A DNA stretch of 64,000 nt from Bacillus sp. 1NLA3E (GCF_000242895.2 NC_021171.1:716001-780000); one strand, 5' to 3'. Positions 24,740 through 33,848 are shown, numbered from the stretch's first letter. The notes: a model not told the origin generated them from the sequence alone. Numbers and translations are program-made.

Positions 24740-26152
24740 ATGAAAAATTTAGCATTACAAGATATTCTAAACCAAATCGGCGGTCAAATTGTTCAGGGGT
24801 CAGGAAATCCGGTGATCGAACATGTAATGGACTATTCTGCAAAGAAAATTGAGAATCATACCTTGGTGTTCCATATGGATCGAGAACGAATCAAGGGGAA
24901 GTACTGGAAAGAAAATGAATCAATCGCGATTATTACGGACCAACCAACTCAATGTACCGACCTCGGAGATGAAATCATTTTAATCAAGACTGATCACTTA
25001 GAGAAAGCATATTGGAAATTTATTGAGTATTATCGCGGCCTTTTTGATATTCCGGTTATCGGTGTATCCGGGACTTGCGGCAAAACGACCACAAAAGAAA
25101 TGATCAAGCAGATTCTTCAAGAGGATTTTGCCGTGAAATCGACATGGATGAGCATGAACTCGATGTCGGTAAATTTACGTTATTTGACCAAAATTGATGA
25201 AAACACCGAGGTAGCCGTCTTTGAGATGCCGGTTGCCTATCCAGGCTATTTACGGGTCGCGTGCAAATGTTTTCAACCACAAATTCGAATTTTATTAAAT
25301 ATTGGCGTTCATCATTTGGCAGATTGTGAAACGCCAGAAGTATATATGAAGGCGAAGGGTGAGATCATTGAGGGTCTAGATCCAGCACAGGGCATCCTCA
25401 TCCTAAATGCGGATGATGAAAATATTAACAAAGTCATTAATACCACTGGTTTCCAAAGAGTCATCTATTTTGGAAAGAATGAAAATTCCCACTTTCGTGC
25501 AAAAGATGTCAAATATGGTGAAGGTGGCATGAATTTTACCTTCGTCCACGAAGGCAAATATTTTGAGGCATTTGTACCAGGATATGGTGAGCACAATATT
25601 TACAATGCATTGGCAGCAATCGCCGGGGTGTCATTCGTCGGTGTAGATATACCAACCTCAATTAAACGGCTGGCTTCATTTAAACAGGTTGAGGAACATC
25701 TAGAGGTGAAAGTGGGCAGCAATGGCTGTATGGTGATAGATGATTCATGGAACTCTTCGCCACTTTCAATGGCAACAGCCCTTCAAGTACTAAAGGATGT
25801 TAAGAAGGATAAAACATCAATCGCTTTATTAGGCTATATGCCTCAACTTGGTGATGGCCAATATGCCGATGAACAATACAGTGAAATGGGGAAAAAAGCC
25901 GCCGAGTCGAATGTAGATTTACTTATTGTTGTTGGTGAAAAAGCAAAGGAAATAGGGAATGCCGCTTTAAGGTTTGGAATGGATCCAAGCAAGGTTCATT
26001 TTTGTGAAACAGGTGTTGAAGTGTACGAGGCAATACAGTCTTATATAAATGAAGACACAACTATCCTTCTAAAGATTACCCATCGAGTTATGAAAAGACC
26101 ATCCTTTCAAAGCTTAAGAAAAAAACTCATCTCAGAATCTGATGATGAGTAA
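24740..26152 (+). CDS. MurF-like Mur ligase
   Basis: 470-aa amide ligase with the Mur ligase fold: P-loop 'GVSGTCGKTTTKE' near residue 110, 'LLNIGVHHLADCETPEVYMKAKGEI' region, 'GEHNIYNALAAIAG' and 'VIDDSWNSSPLSM'. This pattern is that of MurF (D-Ala-D-Ala adding) rather than MurC/D/E. The location, 21 bp after the amidoligase and 19 bp before PEP mutase, says it is not the cell-wall MurF but a dedicated paralogue attaching an amine compound to a carboxylate in this pathway. ATG 24740 follows GGGGG; GTG 24722 is a poorer alternative. Confidence 0.82.
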   Translation: MKNLALQDILNQIGGQIVQGSGNPVIEHVMDYSAKKIENHTLVFHMDRERIKGKYWKENESIAIITDQPTQCTDLGDEIILIKTDHLEKAYWKFIEYYRGLFDIPVIGVSGTCGKTTTKEMIKQILQEDFAVKSTWMSMNSMSVNLRYLTKIDENTEVAVFEMPVAYPGYLRVACKCFQPQIRILLNIGVHHLADCETPEVYMKAKGEIIEGLDPAQGILILNADDENINKVINTTGFQRVIYFGKNENSHFRAKDVKYGEGGMNFTFVHEGKYFEAFVPGYGEHNIYNALAAIAGVSFVGVDIPTSIKRLASFKQVEEHLEVKVGSNGCMVIDDSWNSSPLSMATALQVLKDVKKDKTSIALLGYMPQLGDGQYADEQYSEMGKKAAESNVDLLIVVGEKAKEIGNAALRFGMDPSKVHFCETGVEVYEAIQSYINEDTTILLKITHRVMKRPSFQSLRKKLISESDDE

Positions 26153-26171
26153 TAGGCAAGGGGAATAAGCC

Positions 26172-27674
26172 ATGAAGAAAACAACACAACTTAGAGAATT
26201 AATTACGAGTACACCGCTCCAATTCATCATGGAGGCTCATAATGCTTTGTCTGCAAAAATTGTGGAAGAAGCTGGTTTCAAAGGGATATGGGGAAGTGGT
26301 TTATCCATTTCAGCCACAATGGGGGTCCGAGATAATAATGAAGCTTCATGGACTCAGGTATTAGATGTTTTGGAGTTTATGAGCGACGCGACCAACATTC
26401 CCATTCTCCTTGACGGTGATACTGGATACGGAAATTTTAATAATGCTCGGAGATTGGTAAAAAAGCTTGAACAGCGTCAAATTGCTGGTGTTTGTATTGA
26501 GGATAAAATTTTCCCTAAAACCAACTCGTTTATAAAAGGGGAGGCCCAGCCGTTAGCAAATATTGATGAATTCTCCGGGAAAATTAAAGCAATGAAGGAT
26601 AGTCAAAAGGATGATGATTTTGTTGTCATTTCGCGAGTGGAAGCATTTATTGCTGGATGGGGACTCGATGAGGCTTTAAAACGAGCAGAGGCTTACCGGA
26701 AGGCAGGGACCGATGCGATTCTCATGCATAGCAAGCGCGCCGATCTTACTGAAATTGAAGCATTTATTCAGGAGTGGGGTGGAAGACTTCCCGTTGTCAT
26801 TGTGCCAACAAAATATTTCTCCGTTCCAACCGAGCGTTTCCGTGAATTAGGGATAAGCTTGGCCATTTGGGCAAATCATAATTTGCGCGCTTCGATAAAG
26901 GCGATGCAATCAAATTCAACACAAATTTATAGAGACGAAACTTTGTTACATGTCGAGCGGAATGTTTCTCCTTTAGAAGAAGTATTTCGGCTTCAAGGAG
27001 CGGAAGAGCTTGTTCAGGCTGAACAACTCTATTTAAATTCAAACGAAAATAATTGGAACTCCATTATTATCGTAAGAAAAACGGGGAAACAACCACTTGT
27101 TACAGAACAAATCAACCAAATAAAAACAATTGGAATTAGCGATATTTATAAGGTTGGTGGAAATGATTCTGAGGACACGAATACGGGAGGCGAGCTATAC
27201 TCGCTATACATGGCTAGGGATAAAATAGGAGTTAATTCGCTAATTAGCTACGCAGAAATTATCTATAAACCTCATGTTCTGGATGAAATAATCCTGGGTA
27301 CCAATGACATCACACTGATTGTTGATCCTGACTATGATAGCAGTACCATTAAGGAAAACTTGGTTACGACAACAACCCCATACTCCAAAATGCTTTATGG
27401 AAAAACAGTGGATTTTGTTTCTATGATAAGCGCCCAAAATGAGATTAGCCATGGAGAGTTTATTGGTCTTTGGAAAGCATCTGGAAAAGGCGCAGCAGCC
27501 GTAAAGGATGCCTTGGAAAAATTGGCAGAGCGAGAAGACTTTAAACAGCTTTCGCTTGTTGACCTGTTTAATTACCTCAAGCCACTCCATCCTATCGCTG
27601 TAAATTATGTAAAAGGATCATGGCTTGATCTTGTCACCTTTCAGAGAATTCAAAGCGCTGGTGAGGATGCATGA
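26172..27674 (+). CDS. aepX: Phosphoenolpyruvate mutase with extra C-terminal domain
   Basis: Converts PEP to phosphonopyruvate, the C-P bond-forming first step. Residues 1-~290 are the PEP mutase/isocitrate lyase barrel: D54 in 'GVRDNNE', D81/D83 in 'DGDTGYGN', and the mutase hallmark [11 protein letters not shown] at 110-120, which separates it from lyases. The C-terminal ~200 residues ('[14 protein letters not shown]...', '[12 protein letters not shown]') look like a nucleotidyltransferase-type fold without the usual G-x-G-x-R loop. At 500 aa it is longer than the common ~300-aa form. ATG 26172 has AAGGGGAA upstream, and its stop overlaps the next start (ATGA). Confidence 0.93.
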   Translation: MKKTTQLRELITSTPLQFIMEAHNALSAKIVEEAGFKGIWGSGLSISATMGVRDNNEASWTQVLDVLEFMSDATNIPILLDGDTGYGNFNNARRLVKKLEQRQIAGVCIEDKIFPKTNSFIKGEAQPLANIDEFSGKIKAMKDSQKDDDFVVISRVEAFIAGWGLDEALKRAEAYRKAGTDAILMHSKRADLTEIEAFIQEWGGRLPVVIVPTKYFSVPTERFRELGISLAIWANHNLRASIKAMQSNSTQIYRDETLLHVERNVSPLEEVFRLQGAEELVQAEQLYLNSNENNWNSIIIVRKTGKQPLVTEQINQIKTIGISDIYKVGGNDSEDTNTGGELYSLYMARDKIGVNSLISYAEIIYKPHVLDEIILGTNDITLIVDPDYDSSTIKENLVTTTTPYSKMLYGKTVDFVSMISAQNEISHGEFIGLWKASGKGAAAVKDALEKLAEREDFKQLSLVDLFNYLKPLHPIAVNYVKGSWLDLVTFQRIQSAGEDA

Positions 27675-28801
27675 TTAACACATCAACCTTAGGTGGGGAA
27701 TTGAAAGCTTTGGGATTTGAAGTTTATAGTGGCGTCCCTTGTTCGTATCTAAAGGATCTGATCAATTATGCGATTAATGAGTGTGAATACGTAATGGCGA
27801 CAAATGAGGGCGAAGCTGTTGCCGTTGGTGCCGGAGCATCCCTAGGTGGGAAAAAGGCGGTGGTTTTGATGCAAAACTCGGGTTTGACAAATGCAACGTC
27901 TCCGCTAGTGTCTCTTACACATCCCTTTCAAATTCCAATTCTGGGCTTTGTTAGCCTCCGCGGGGAACCGGGACTACCGGATGAACCACAGCATGAGTTA
28001 ATGGGAAGAATCACAGCAGAGCTGTTGACGGTGCTGAACATTAAATGGGAGTATTTATCCTCCGAATGGGGCGAGGTCAAAAGGCAATTGCAGCGAGCAA
28101 ACCATTATATTGAACAAAATCAAGTTTTCTTTTTTATCGTAAAAAAAGGGACCATCGATTCTGTTTTGCTTAGAAAACAGAGGCTGAAGAAAAAGACCAA
28201 TCTATTGATGCGTCAAAAGGAGATGGCGGATCAACTACCGACTAGATATGAAGCATTGAGGGTGATCAATTCGTTAAAAGATCACGATACAGTCCAATTG
28301 GCGACAACCGGTAAAACCGGCAGGGAGCTTTATGAGCTTGAAGATGCTGCGAATAACCTATATATGGTGGGGTCAATGGGGTGTGTTAGTTCACTTGGAT
28401 TAGGCCTGTCATTAACAAGGCCTGAAAAATCAATTATCGCGATTGATGGTGATGGAGCATTGTTAATGAGAATGGGAAATTTGGCAACAAATGGAGCATA
28501 TTCACCTCCAAATTTACTTCATATTCTTCTTGATAATCAAACACATGATTCCACTGGTGGTCAACAAACAGTATCCGATCAAATTCATTTCACCGAAGTA
28601 GCCGCTGCTTGCGGTTACATAAACGCTGTTTATGTTCATAATCTTCAAGAGCTTGAGGAATTCATCGAAGGCTGGAAGCACGATAAATGCCTAACCTTTT
28701 TATATTTAAAAATTTCTGGAGGATCAAAAAAAGGGCTAGGCCGCCCGAAAATGAAACCATCAGAAGTGAAAGAAAGACTGCAGGTGTTTTTAGATGGTTA
28801 A
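27671..28801 (+). CDS. aepY: Phosphonopyruvate decarboxylase
   Basis: ThDP-dependent decarboxylation of phosphonopyruvate to phosphonoacetaldehyde, which pulls the unfavourable mutase step forward. 376 aa. N-terminal pyrimidine-binding part with '[16 protein letters not shown]' (cofactor Glu), C-terminal ThDP motif '[16 protein letters not shown]' with the downstream '[13 protein letters not shown]' near residues 258-300. Overlaps aepX by four bases and the next gene by eight, so the three enzymes are tightly coupled. Confidence 0.95.
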   Translation: MINTSTLGGELKALGFEVYSGVPCSYLKDLINYAINECEYVMATNEGEAVAVGAGASLGGKKAVVLMQNSGLTNATSPLVSLTHPFQIPILGFVSLRGEPGLPDEPQHELMGRITAELLTVLNIKWEYLSSEWGEVKRQLQRANHYIEQNQVFFFIVKKGTIDSVLLRKQRLKKKTNLLMRQKEMADQLPTRYEALRVINSLKDHDTVQLATTGKTGRELYELEDAANNLYMVGSMGCVSSLGLGLSLTRPEKSIIAIDGDGALLMRMGNLATNGAYSPPNLLHILLDNQTHDSTGGQQTVSDQIHFTEVAAACGYINAVYVHNLQELEEFIEGWKHDKCLTFLYLKISGGSKKGLGRPKMKPSEVKERLQVFLDG

Positions 28802-30659
28802 GACAGCAGTCATTTTAGCCGCGGGCATGGGGAGTCGGATTCGCGAAAGGACAGGAGAGCACCCAAAAGGATTTTTAAAGTTTGATGATAAGCCAATGAT
28901 TGAAATCTCGATTTTAAAGCTACTTGATGCAGGAATGACCAAGATATATATCGGAACAGGGTATCAAAAAGATGAGTACGAGAAGCTTGCATTAAAATAT
29001 CCACAAATCCAATGTGTTTTTAATCCAAAATTTGCTTCATCAGGAAGCATGTACACCCTATATCAGCTTAAGGACGTTATAAAAGATGACTTTTTGTTAT
29101 TAGAATCGGACTTATTATATGAAAAAGAAGCTTTAAAGATGTTAGTGGAACATGAACTTCCTAATGTAGTATTAGCTAGTAAATTCACGCAAACTGGTGA
29201 CGAGGTGCTGATCGAAACCAACAAAAATCATCAACTTGTCAATTTATCAAAAAAACAAGATAATTTAAAATCCGTTTACGCCGAACTGGTAGGAATTACA
29301 AAACTCTCCAATACAACATTTCAAAAGATGTCCGCAATCGTAGAGAGTTTATTTCAAATAAATCAGTATATGGAATACGAAGAGGGCCTCGTGTCGATTG
29401 CCAAAACGAATGATATTTACGTTCATAAACTGAATGACTTAGTTTGGTGTGAAGTTGATGATGAGCATCATTGGGCGAGAGCGGTTTCGATCATCTATCC
29501 TCTGATTAAAGCACGTGAGAATGTACCTAACCCAATCAAACGGAATATTTTATTGAACCCTGGACCAGTAACAACAACGGATACGGTGAAATACGCTCAG
29601 GTGGTACCTGATATTTGTCCAAGGGAAAAGGATTTTGGGCAAATCATGGAATGCATTTCAGGGGAATTGACAAAGCTTGTGGCCAATCCAAGAGAGTATA
29701 CAACCGTATTGTTTGGTGGCTCCGGAACGGCAGCGGTGGAGTCCATCCTTAGCTCCGTTATTGCTCAAAATGCGGTTTTGATTGTGAATAACGGTGCCTA
29801 CGGAAAGCGAATGTGCCAAATAGCTGAGATTTACGGGCTGAATTTTTCACAATACAAAAGTCCTGTTGATGAAGGCATCAATCTCAATCACTTAGAGGCG
29901 TTTATCCGCACGTCTTCGCAAAAGATAGCCTATCTCGCCGTCGTTCACTGTGAGACAACAACCGGTCTTCTAAATGATATTGAGTCGATTGGTGAACTTT
30001 GTAAAAAGTATCAGATAAAAATGATTGTGGACGCGATGAGTTCCTACGCAGGGATTCCAATTGATATGAAAAAAATGAATATTGACTATCTGGCAGCAAG
30101 TTCAAATAAAAATCTTCAAGGTATGGCAGGGGTATCGTTTGTTATTGCCAATAAGGAACAATTAGAAGAAACACAGCAGATCAAACCACGTAACCTTTAC
30201 CTCAATCTTTACGAGCAATATCATTCCTTTCAGAAGACAAAGCAAATGCAATTTACTCCTCCCGTCCAAACGCTTTATTCATTAAAGCAAGCGATTATCG
30301 AAACACATTGGGAGGGTATCCCAAACAGATATGAAAGGTATTCAAAATCGTGGGAGACACTGACAACTGGAATAAGGAGGCTTGGATTGACTCAAGTGGT
30401 CCCGGATAACTGTCATTCGAAAATCATCACCTCAATTAGAGAGCCAGATCATCCAAACTATCATTTTACCGGAATGCATGATTACTTTTTTAAAAAGGGT
30501 TTTACCATTTATCCAGGAAAAATTGATAAGCAAAATACCTTTCGAGTGGCGAATATTGGGGCACTAACTCATGTAGACATGAAGAGGTTTGTTGCCTTGC
30601 TTGAAAAATACTTGAATGGATTAAAGGAAGGTGATTCAAAATCTCCAGTCACCGATTAG
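28794..30659 (+). CDS. Nucleotidyltransferase / 2-aminoethylphosphonate transaminase fusion (PntC-like)
   Basis: 621-aa bifunctional protein. Residues 1-~235 are a sugar-nucleotidyltransferase-type domain (motif 'LAAGMGSRIRERTGEHPKG', metal-binding acidic residues in 'LLESDLLY' and 'EVDDEHHW'). Residues ~245-615 are a PLP-dependent AEP transaminase: 'LLNPGPVTTTDTVK', 'GGSGTAAVES', and PLP lysine K439 in 'SSNKNLQG'. The transaminase makes 2-aminoethylphosphonate from phosphonoacetaldehyde. By analogy with Treponema PntC the N-terminal domain activates it as CMP-AEP for transfer to a lipid, glycan or other acceptor. Nucleotide preference cannot be read from sequence here. Confidence 0.88.
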   Translation: MVKTAVILAAGMGSRIRERTGEHPKGFLKFDDKPMIEISILKLLDAGMTKIYIGTGYQKDEYEKLALKYPQIQCVFNPKFASSGSMYTLYQLKDVIKDDFLLLESDLLYEKEALKMLVEHELPNVVLASKFTQTGDEVLIETNKNHQLVNLSKKQDNLKSVYAELVGITKLSNTTFQKMSAIVESLFQINQYMEYEEGLVSIAKTNDIYVHKLNDLVWCEVDDEHHWARAVSIIYPLIKARENVPNPIKRNILLNPGPVTTTDTVKYAQVVPDICPREKDFGQIMECISGELTKLVANPREYTTVLFGGSGTAAVESILSSVIAQNAVLIVNNGAYGKRMCQIAEIYGLNFSQYKSPVDEGINLNHLEAFIRTSSQKIAYLAVVHCETTTGLLNDIESIGELCKKYQIKMIVDAMSSYAGIPIDMKKMNIDYLAASSNKNLQGMAGVSFVIANKEQLEETQQIKPRNLYLNLYEQYHSFQKTKQMQFTPPVQTLYSLKQAIIETHWEGIPNRYERYSKSWETLTTGIRRLGLTQVVPDNCHSKIITSIREPDHPNYHFTGMHDYFFKKGFTIYPGKIDKQNTFRVANIGALTHVDMKRFVALLEKYLNGLKEGDSKSPVTD

Positions 30660-30670
30660 CGGTAGCCGTA

Positions 30671-31042
30671 ATGGTTATTAATCATGAAAAAAAGATCTTA
30701 CTTGTTGAGGGTAATTTAAGGGGATGGGAGTTCCCAGGCGGATACGTGCAAAGGGGAGAATCTATTCAAGCTGCAGCCATCAGGGAAGTGAAGGAAGAAT
30801 CGGGAATAGATATCCACATTACAAAATTTTTAGGTGTCGAACAAAATATCGAAAAGTCGACAGTCGTCATAATACTGAAAGGGAAGCTTGTAGGTGGTAA
30901 ACTTACGATTTCTGATGAAAATCAAGATGTAGGTTTTTTTTCCTTCGATCATGCACTAAATAAAATCAATCGAAAAAATTTCAAGGCCCGCTTATTAAGG
31001 TGTGTTGATAAAAAGGTGATTCCTTTTTTCATTGAATCATGA
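30671..31042 (+). CDS. NUDIX hydrolase
   Basis: 123-aa NUDIX protein with a complete box, G-x5-E-x7-R-E-x2-E-E-x-G ('GGYVQRGESIQAAAIREV' then 'KEESGI'). Hydrolyses a nucleoside diphosphate derivative; in this cluster CMP-AEP or a related activated compound is a tempting but unproven substrate. ATG 30671 is the first regular start. In-frame sequence upstream (from 30635, reading '..HRLAVAV') still looks like NUDIX N-terminus but has no standard start codon, so the true start may be non-canonical. It lies 11 bp after the transaminase fusion and is the last gene of the cluster. Confidence 0.82.
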   Translation: MVINHEKKILLVEGNLRGWEFPGGYVQRGESIQAAAIREVKEESGIDIHITKFLGVEQNIEKSTVVIILKGKLVGGKLTISDENQDVGFFSFDHALNKINRKNFKARLLRCVDKKVIPFFIES

Positions 31043-31087
31043 TGTTATCAGCACTTATGGTGCTTTTGCTCTATACTATCAAAAAAA

Positions 31088-31214
31088 GTATCCACAATAT
31101 CCACACTTTTTCGAGGTTATCCACATTTTTTTATCCACATCCTACACGGAAAACAGGACCTTATAATTAGGTGTTCTATAAAGTTATCCACATTATCCAC
31201 ATATTTGTGGATAA
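31088..31214. other. DnaA-box cluster
   Basis: Five perfect TTATCCACA boxes: + strand at 31117-31125, 31131-31139, 31184-31192 and 31193-31201, and - strand at 31206-31214. Two 8/9 matches lie at 31088-31096 (GTATCCACA) and 31097-31105 (ATATCCACA), and a weaker site (TGTGCACAA) follows at about 31218-31226. The intergenic stretch 31043-31351 holds no gene. This resembles the DnaA-binding clusters known outside oriC in B. subtilis, which titrate the initiator. The function here is inferred. Confidence 0.8.
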
Positions 31215-31256
31215 ATATGTGCACAAGTCGATGGGGATAGATCATATAAACAAAAA

Positions 31257-31278
31257 AGCCGGGCGTATGCCCGGTTTA
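31257..31278. terminator. Terminator after phosphonate cluster
   Basis: AAGCCGGGC, loop GTAT, GCCCGGTTT, followed by ATTT. Strong GC stem; A-rich on the left and T-rich on the right, so it may work in both directions. Confidence 0.7.
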
Positions 31279-31316
31279 TTTCGTAAAGTAAGAAAGTATA
31301 ACTTTTAAATTAGAGA

Positions 31317-31348
31317 ACTGTCTAGCGCAGGCGCCTTGCGCTTTTCTA
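31317..31348. repeat. Family C repeat remnant, copy C1
   Basis: 'CTGTCTAGCGCAGGCGCC' followed by 'TTGCGCTTTTCTA': the two ends of the family C element (compare 34877-35030) joined with the middle missing. It lies right behind the yfhD stop and can fold through GCGC/GCGC. Confidence 0.7.
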
Positions 31349-31351
31349 ATT

Positions 31352-31543
31352 TTATTTATTTTTTTTCTTTACCCGTTGATTAGCTGCATTTGCGCGTGCT
31401 AGAGCTTCTAAGTCAGCATGGTCTGCTACCTCTTGTGAAAACTCCTCATCGATTCCATCAGACTTCTTTAAATTCTTTGGCACTTGAGGCAGGGAACCTT
31501 TATTGCTATCACGTGTTTTATGGCGACTATGCATTCGGCCCAT
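31352..31543 (-). CDS. yfhD: YfhD family protein
   Basis: Small, very hydrophilic 63-aa protein ('SLPQVPKNLKKSDGIDEEFS', C-terminal 'NQRVKKKNK'), matching Bacillus YfhD in length and pattern. ATG 31543 has AAAGGGGAT upstream. Function unknown. Start of the conserved core gene order shared with B. subtilis (yfhD, yfhE, recX). Confidence 0.8.
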   Translation of the reverse strand: MGRMHSRHKTRDSNKGSLPQVPKNLKKSDGIDEEFSQEVADHADLEALARANAANQRVKKKNK

Positions 31544-31634
31544 TTGTAAATCCCCTTTCGACAGTAAAATAAGAAACGTATCTGTTTCCCATGTTATCTT
31601 GTGTTGAAAGGGGATTCGTTATGAATGGTAATAA

Positions 31635-31760
31635 TTAATGTCTTGGGCGTTTTTCTGTAAAACCGCCAGCGCGGTCCGCCATTTTAAACTCGCGTTGATA
31701 GCTAACTTCTTGGGCACTTGATAATGTCGTTCTCATTTTTTCGCGTTTCTTTTTTTCCAT
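31635..31760 (-). CDS. yfhE: YfhE family peptide
   Basis: 41-aa basic peptide (MEKKKREKMRTTLSSAQEVS..., ending FTEKRPRH), matching the short Bacillus YfhE proteins. Upstream in its mRNA is AAAGGATG. It lies between yfhD and recX as in B. subtilis. Role unknown. Confidence 0.8.
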   Translation of the reverse strand: MEKKKREKMRTTLSSAQEVSYQREFKMADRAGGFTEKRPRH

Positions 31761-31892
31761 TTAGAATTCATCCTTTCCATACGGGACTTTTGATTTTTGA
31801 ACACAGTTTCCATTTTTCCCTATTAAAAAAGATCAATACCACAATAAGCGATTTTTTATTAAATATGGTACATTTAATTTGAGGTGACATGA

Positions 31893-32705
31893 ATGCCAGT
31901 TATTACAAAAATTACCGCTCAAAAGAAGTTAAAAGATCGTTACAACATTTTTACTGATGCTGGAGATGGAGAGAAATATGCCTTCAGTGTCGATGAGGAT
32001 GTATTGATAAAACATCAATTAAAAAAAGGGATGGAACTTGATGATTTTGCACTAACGGAAATCCTTTTTCAAGACGATATCCGGAAGGCATACGGACAGG
32101 CCGTCCAATACTTGGCAACAAGAATGAGGTCTGAATTTGAAGTGAGGCAGCAACTTAAGAAAAAAGAGGTTGCTGAACCAATTGTAAACGAAGTGATTCA
32201 TAAGCTTTATTATCATCAATTTATAAATGATCAGGAATTCTCCCTCGCTTTTGTTCGGACACAAATGAATACTACCGATAAAGGGGCTAATGTGATTAAG
32301 CAGGAGTTAAAGGAAAAAGGAATAAATGCCTCATTAATTGAGAATGCCTTATTAGAATACCCATTTGAGATGCAGCTTGAAAAGGCCATCACACTCTCAA
32401 ATAAATATTTACCAAAAAACACCAGAGATTCAGGAAAGATTGCAAAACAAAAAGTCGAACAAATGCTGGTTAGAAAAGGCTACTCCTTTGAAATCATCAA
32501 GGAAGCGAACAATCATATTGATGGTAGTAAGGATGAAAACGAAGAAATGGAAGCATTAAGAAAACAAGGTGAGAAACTGGTTCAAAAATATAAACTGTAT
32601 TCAGGTTATGAATTTTCGCAAAAAATCAAACAAACGTTGTATCGCAAGGGGTTTTCGATTGACCAAATTGATCAATTCTTATCTGAGGTTGAAAATCAAG
32701 AATGA
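31893..32705 (+). CDS. recX: Recombination regulator RecX
   Basis: Modulates RecA filaments. 270 aa with three tandem three-helix RecX repeats; the first includes 'ATRMRSEFEVRQQLKKKEV', the last 'GYEFSQKIKQTLYRKGFS'. Length is typical of Bacillus RecX. ATG 31893 follows GAGGTG. It has its own promoter region and is followed by yfhH. Confidence 0.92.
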   Translation: MPVITKITAQKKLKDRYNIFTDAGDGEKYAFSVDEDVLIKHQLKKGMELDDFALTEILFQDDIRKAYGQAVQYLATRMRSEFEVRQQLKKKEVAEPIVNEVIHKLYYHQFINDQEFSLAFVRTQMNTTDKGANVIKQELKEKGINASLIENALLEYPFEMQLEKAITLSNKYLPKNTRDSGKIAKQKVEQMLVRKGYSFEIIKEANNHIDGSKDENEEMEALRKQGEKLVQKYKLYSGYEFSQKIKQTLYRKGFSIDQIDQFLSEVENQE

Positions 32706-32802
32706 AAATGTGAACATTTGCTATTCTAGTACAGTGTTCTTTATTTATTCAAACAAAGTCTCTATACTGAAAATATAGAATAAAAACTATGGGGTGGGGG
32801 AA

Positions 32803-33132
32803 ATGCAACAGGAAAAACGATATAGTAACTTGAATGAATTTGAATTAAGGCAGGAAATTGCTACTTTAAACGAAAAGGCAAAAAAAGCTGAACAACTGGG
32901 CATGGTTAATGAATATGCAGTTTTAGAAAGAAAGGTCGTCATGGCAAAAGCATATTTGCTTAATCCTGAAGACTTTTTACCTGGTGAGATATATGAAATT
33001 ATCGGTGACCCAGGTGCCTACTTTAAAGTGGATTATTTAAATGGTGTATTTGCTTGGGGATACAGATTAAATGGAGATGGCAAGGAAGAGGCCCTACCAA
33101 TTTCAATGCTGAAAATTGAAGCACGAAACTAA
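32803..33132 (+). CDS. yfhH: YfhH family protein
   Basis: 109-aa protein of unknown function: helical N-terminal half ('ELRQEIATLNEKAKKAEQ'), then a small SH3-like half ('LPGEIYEIIGDPGAYFKVDY'). ATG 32803 lies behind GGTGGGGG; the in-frame GTG 32794 is part of that site. Position after recX matches B. subtilis. Confidence 0.88.
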   Translation: MQQEKRYSNLNEFELRQEIATLNEKAKKAEQLGMVNEYAVLERKVVMAKAYLLNPEDFLPGEIYEIIGDPGAYFKVDYLNGVFAWGYRLNGDGKEEALPISMLKIEARN

Positions 33133-33155
33133 TATCCAATCCGTGCTTCAATTTT
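33115..33155. terminator. Terminator between yfhH and sspK
   Basis: ATTGAAGCACG and CGTGCTTCAAT form a perfect stem overlapping the yfhH stop, followed by TTTC. The opposite strand also has a usable T-run from sspK. Confidence 0.75.
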
Positions 33156-33172
33156 CTTTTTCCTGTGCCTTC

Positions 33173-33349
33173 CTATTTTAAAAAGTCTGTTGTGTTGCTT
33201 TCTTGATGGCTTGATGCATTCATTCGTTCCTGAGGTTGAGTGTTAGTTGTCCCATCAGCTCTTTTTGAAGCATAATCTGCACTTGGCTGGGGTTTTCCTT
33301 CGAACTTATTATTATTTTGGTTTGGAAATCCCTGTACTTTATTCCGCAT
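33173..33349 (-). CDS. sspK: Small acid-soluble spore protein K
   Basis: 58-aa Ssp[19 protein letters not shown] at the start and '[19 protein letters not shown]' in the middle follow the family closely. Mature spore core protein. The start has GGAGGAGATTAA upstream in the mRNA. It lies between yfhH and yfhJ as in B. subtilis. The C-terminus is a few residues longer than the B. subtilis protein. Confidence 0.9.
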   Translation of the reverse strand: MRNKVQGFPNQNNNKFEGKPQPSADYASKRADGTTNTQPQERMNASSHQESNTTDFLK

Positions 33350-33493
33350 TTAATCTCCTCCACAAACGATTTAGGAAACGTGCTAAACAAATGCACGTAC
33401 ACATTAGCTTCACACGTGCCTATAGTATTTGAATTAAACAGGAAAGGTATGTTTGAAACTGCTATTAAATCATTGGAAATGGGGTACCGAAAA

Positions 33494-33763
33494 ATGAATG
33501 AATATCATCAACGGCTTGCAGACTACTTGCTAGAAAAAAATAGTCAGCTTTCATACGATCAAGCAATAACTTGGGTTGAACTCTTATGGGAAGACTTTGA
33601 AACAACCCGTGCTAAGTCAGGCCGAGAATACATGGGAAGATCGACAACAGAAAGAATTGTAAAACAATGGATTGGACTTTATGGGGATAAGTTACATGAT
33701 TTTGTCGCCCAAAATCCAAAATATAAGGATTATCTACATGAAAATCCAAGAATGCTCCATTAA
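33494..33763 (+). CDS. yfhJ: YfhJ family (WVELL) protein
   Basis: 89-aa protein with the name-giving 'WVELLWEDFETTRAKSG' stretch. Start ATG 33494 after GGGGTACC gives the usual family length (about 88 aa); longer in-frame starts run into the sspK promoter region. Function unknown. Strong terminator follows. Confidence 0.88.
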   Translation: MNEYHQRLADYLLEKNSQLSYDQAITWVELLWEDFETTRAKSGREYMGRSTTERIVKQWIGLYGDKLHDFVAQNPKYKDYLHENPRMLH

Positions 33764-33800
33764 AATAAAGCGATGCTAACATAGCATCGCTTTATTTTTG
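33762..33800. terminator. Terminator after yfhJ
   Basis: AAATAAAGCGATGCT and AGCATCGCTTTATTT form a perfect long stem, with TTTTG behind. Symmetric, so it can also serve the convergent yfhP. Confidence 0.85.
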
Positions 33801-33848
33801 TGAAACTTCTATCTGGACTTATACATACAATGTGTTTCCTTTTTCGAT

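Noticed and set aside
31043..31351. Replication origin
   Set aside because: DnaA boxes are present but there is no dnaA/dnaN, and the synteny around recX and rrnD-type genes places the region away from oriC.
1..31351. Prophage or integrative element spanning the accessory half
   Set aside because: No integrase, recombinase, phage gene, tRNA-adjacent direct repeat or transposase is present; only small non-coding repeats.
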